Origin: a bacterium | GTDB lineage: Bacteria > UBA9089 > JASEGY01 | DNA length: 5,878 nt | Direction: 5' to 3' | Assembly: GCA_030019105.1 (NCBI GenBank) | Contig: JASEGY010000242.1 | Location: forward strand, 1-5,878 | In this document: in pieces, positions 4,612 through 5,878 of the stretch | Numbering within the stretch: position 1 is the first letter of the stretch | How the letters are laid out: the number at the start of each line of letters is the position of its first letter | Translations under genes and position numbers: made by a program | The notes under the pieces: model-generated | Seen by the model: the letters and a program-made list of their open reading frames with translations, nothing else | Told to the model about the DNA's origin: nothing | The model's database searches: none

Positions 4612-5478
4612 ATGACAACGTCAACTGAATTTGCATTTGATTGGGATAAAGTCAGCCGGGTTCATACCAACTATAATGAAGGGGTCGGGCATTTCATTAC
4701 GGTTATTACTGGTGATCAGGGAGCGGAATCAGACAGTATCATCAGACAGGATGTCGTTATTACCCCTGAGATTAAGCGACATTGTGAGATATTAAAAGAA
4801 ATAAGCGCTCAAACCAAAAAGACCCAAATTGATCTTACGGGCGAAGAGTTAACACTTCCACCTGGCTCACTTAATCTCCCTGAACAAAAGAAATATAGAA
4901 AGCGGTTGCGGAAGGTCCCTAACGATACCACAGCCAGAATGATCCTGGCTGATTCCTATCTTAAAACAGGTAAATTGCGGCGAGCAGCAAAAGAGTTTGA
5001 ACGTATTGTTTCCGATGACCCATCTGATGTGAAAGCTAATTTCAGATTGGGCTGCATATATTTAATGAAGAAAAAATATCTCAAGGCAGCCCAATATCTG
5101 GAACGAACTCAGCAGCTTTCCCCTCAAAAGAGCATTATCCGTAGATATTTAGCTTATACTTATATTCTCCTTGATCGGGTAGAGGAAGCGGTAAAACACT
5201 ATCAGCGGGTTTTGGGATATGACCCTCAAGGATATGAATTCTACCTTCAGGCGATCACTTCGCTTTCTATTGATGATGACCCTTATCCAAAAGTGATTGC
5301 TAAATTTGAGGAGATATTGAAAACCCTGGAAAAAATCAGGAAAAAAGAGACCATTTCTCTGACCAAAAATAGGATCATTTTAAGAATGATAAAAGATACC
5401 CAGAGTGGTATCGGCTTCCTTAATCGCTTGAAACGGGAAGTAAAGGTGTCGGCAGCTTTTGTGGTATTTTATCCATAG
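4612..5478 (+). CDS. TPR-repeat protein of unknown function
   Basis: A 288-residue protein without signal peptide or membrane segment, so probably cytoplasmic. Residues 1-100 have no motif I recognise. Three consecutive 34-residue tetratricopeptide repeats follow at about 106-139, 140-173 and 174-207, each with the usual pattern (for example ADSYLKTGKLRRAAKEFERI, then a DDP turn; LGCIYLMKKKYLKAAQYLER; LAYTYILLDRVEEAVKHYQR, then YDP). The tail 225-280 is charged and helical. TPRs form a superhelix that binds partner proteins; the partner is unknown and no neighbour suggests one. ATG 4612 is the only possible start because an in-frame TAA lies at 4597. AAAGAG directly abuts the ATG, too close for a normal SD. 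The stop codon TAG is formed at the junction with a mobile element: TA from the gene side, G from the element. Confidence 0.88.
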   Translation: MTTSTEFAFDWDKVSRVHTNYNEGVGHFITVITGDQGAESDSIIRQDVVITPEIKRHCEILKEISAQTKKTQIDLTGEELTLPPGSLNLPEQKKYRKRLRKVPNDTTARMILADSYLKTGKLRRAAKEFERIVSDDPSDVKANFRLGCIYLMKKKYLKAAQYLERTQQLSPQKSIIRRYLAYTYILLDRVEEAVKHYQRVLGYDPQGYEFYLQAITSLSIDDDPYPKVIAKFEEILKTLEKIRKKETISLTKNRIILRMIKDTQSGIGFLNRLKREVKVSAAFVVFYP

Positions 5479-5700
5479 CGCGGCGAAGCCGCAACCAAAC
5501 CAATTTGTAACACCATTTACCACTAAGACACAAAGACACAAAAGGGACAGAAAGCAGTAGGCAGCAGGCAAGTAAATCTGCCCTCTGCCTACTGCCCTCT
5601 GATTGATTAATCTTGGTGTCTTAGTGTCTTGGTGGTGTAAACGATTACTGAAATCGTAACATTCTCGCAGACAACGCAAATGTTGCGGGGTAATAGTATA
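5478..5700. mobile_element. Hairpin-ended element, copy 2, inserted at the TPR stop codon
   Basis: It has the same ends as 1636-1811. The left end is GCGC-GGC-GAA-GCCGC plus AACCAAACCAATTT (5493-5506), and the right 49 bases (5652-5700) differ at one position. The left hairpin keeps pairing while stem length and loop differ (GCGGC-GAA-GCCGC here, GCGGCC-TCT-GGCCGC there). TA is present at both junctions (5476-5477 and 5699-5700). The interior is unrelated to copy 1 yet also palindromic: a CCACTAAGACAC-type arm near 5519 faces its complement near 5613-5640, enclosing an exact 11-bp inverted repeat GCAGTAGGCAG/CTGCCTACTGC. It is non-coding. Confidence 0.75.
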
Positions 5701-5878
5701 ACGCAGTTTCGAGTTTCGGGTTTCGGGTTTCGAGTTGGCTATTCGTGAATCGTGACTCGTTTTTATGGGTTCCCGATCTACGATCCACGATTCACGAATT
5801 GCTATTCCCGAGTTTCAAATTAAGGGCTCTACGCGGATTCGAGGGGTAAAAATCAACCTTGTCTCGCCCTTACAGGGC
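5701..5878. repeat. Heptamer array and inverted-repeat block to the window end
   Basis: No gene is seen here. Four tandem GTTTCGR heptamers (5706-5733) are followed by ATTCGTGAATCGTG (5741-5754), which pairs perfectly with CACGATTCACGAAT (5786-5799). A single related CCCGAGTTTC follows at 5807-5816 on the far side. The plan, 7-bp units on the outside of an inverted repeat, is that of the other elements, but the sequence is different. A small GCCCT-TAC-AGGGC hairpin (5866-5878) ends the window and may be the start of another repeat. Confidence 0.65.

Noticed and set aside
5380..5679. A minus-strand 99-codon frame across the end of the TPR gene and the element
   Set aside because: It is antisense to the TPR gene and then reads through the palindromic repeat.
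5706..5733. Telomere-like GGGTTT repeats
   Set aside because: Only four 7-bp units, in an internal chromosomal context with bacterial genes; they are one arm of another heptamer/inverted-repeat block.

Overview
The window is bacterial chromosome carrying two core lipid and envelope genes: uppS (undecaprenyl diphosphate synthase) and cdsA (CDP-diglyceride synthase). These are normally neighbours in one operon. A small toxin-antitoxin-like pair sits between them, and a GT4 glycosyltransferase and a TPR protein follow. All genes read on the + strand. No marker gene allows a phylum call. About a fifth of the window is nested palindromic repeat DNA, which fits a repeat-rich environmental or candidate-phylum bacterium, but that is only an impression.

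Layout: 1-15 is a broken-off repeat hairpin and 53-98 a tandem repeat reaching almost to the uppS start. uppS is 103-855. A putative antitoxin is 888-1220. A TumE/DUF6516-like toxin gene (1210-1897) is split by two palindromic elements (1246-1404 and 1636-1811). cdsA is 1925-2743. A 341-bp nested palindromic element with an 8-bp target duplication is 2755-3095. The GT4 glycosyltransferase is 3110-4279. A related nested element is 4303-4536. A candidate promoter is near 4574-4602 and the TPR protein is 4612-5478. A second copy of the 1636-1811 element family is 5478-5700. A further heptamer/inverted-repeat block runs from 5701 to the window end.

The main discovery is in the repeats. Removing each toxin-gene insertion together with one copy of a flanking TA rejoins the toxin reading frame exactly, giving a 116-codon protein whose start overlaps the antitoxin end. 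The elements are built like Russian dolls: outer ends, then arms of 7-bp tandem units, then inner inverted repeats, then a central core. Two unrelated cores share one plan. Each is a pair of inverted small hairpins with a GGAG or GTAG foot, and the two hairpins differ by compensating base-pair changes. This is the plan of REPIN/BIME elements moved by RAYT-type transposases, none of which is encoded here.

Functionally, UppS makes the C55 lipid carrier precursor, CdsA makes the CDP-diacylglycerol precursor for phospholipids, and the GT4 enzyme probably uses an activated sugar for surface glycan or glycolipid assembly. The three are thematically linked to the envelope. The TPR protein has no clear partner.
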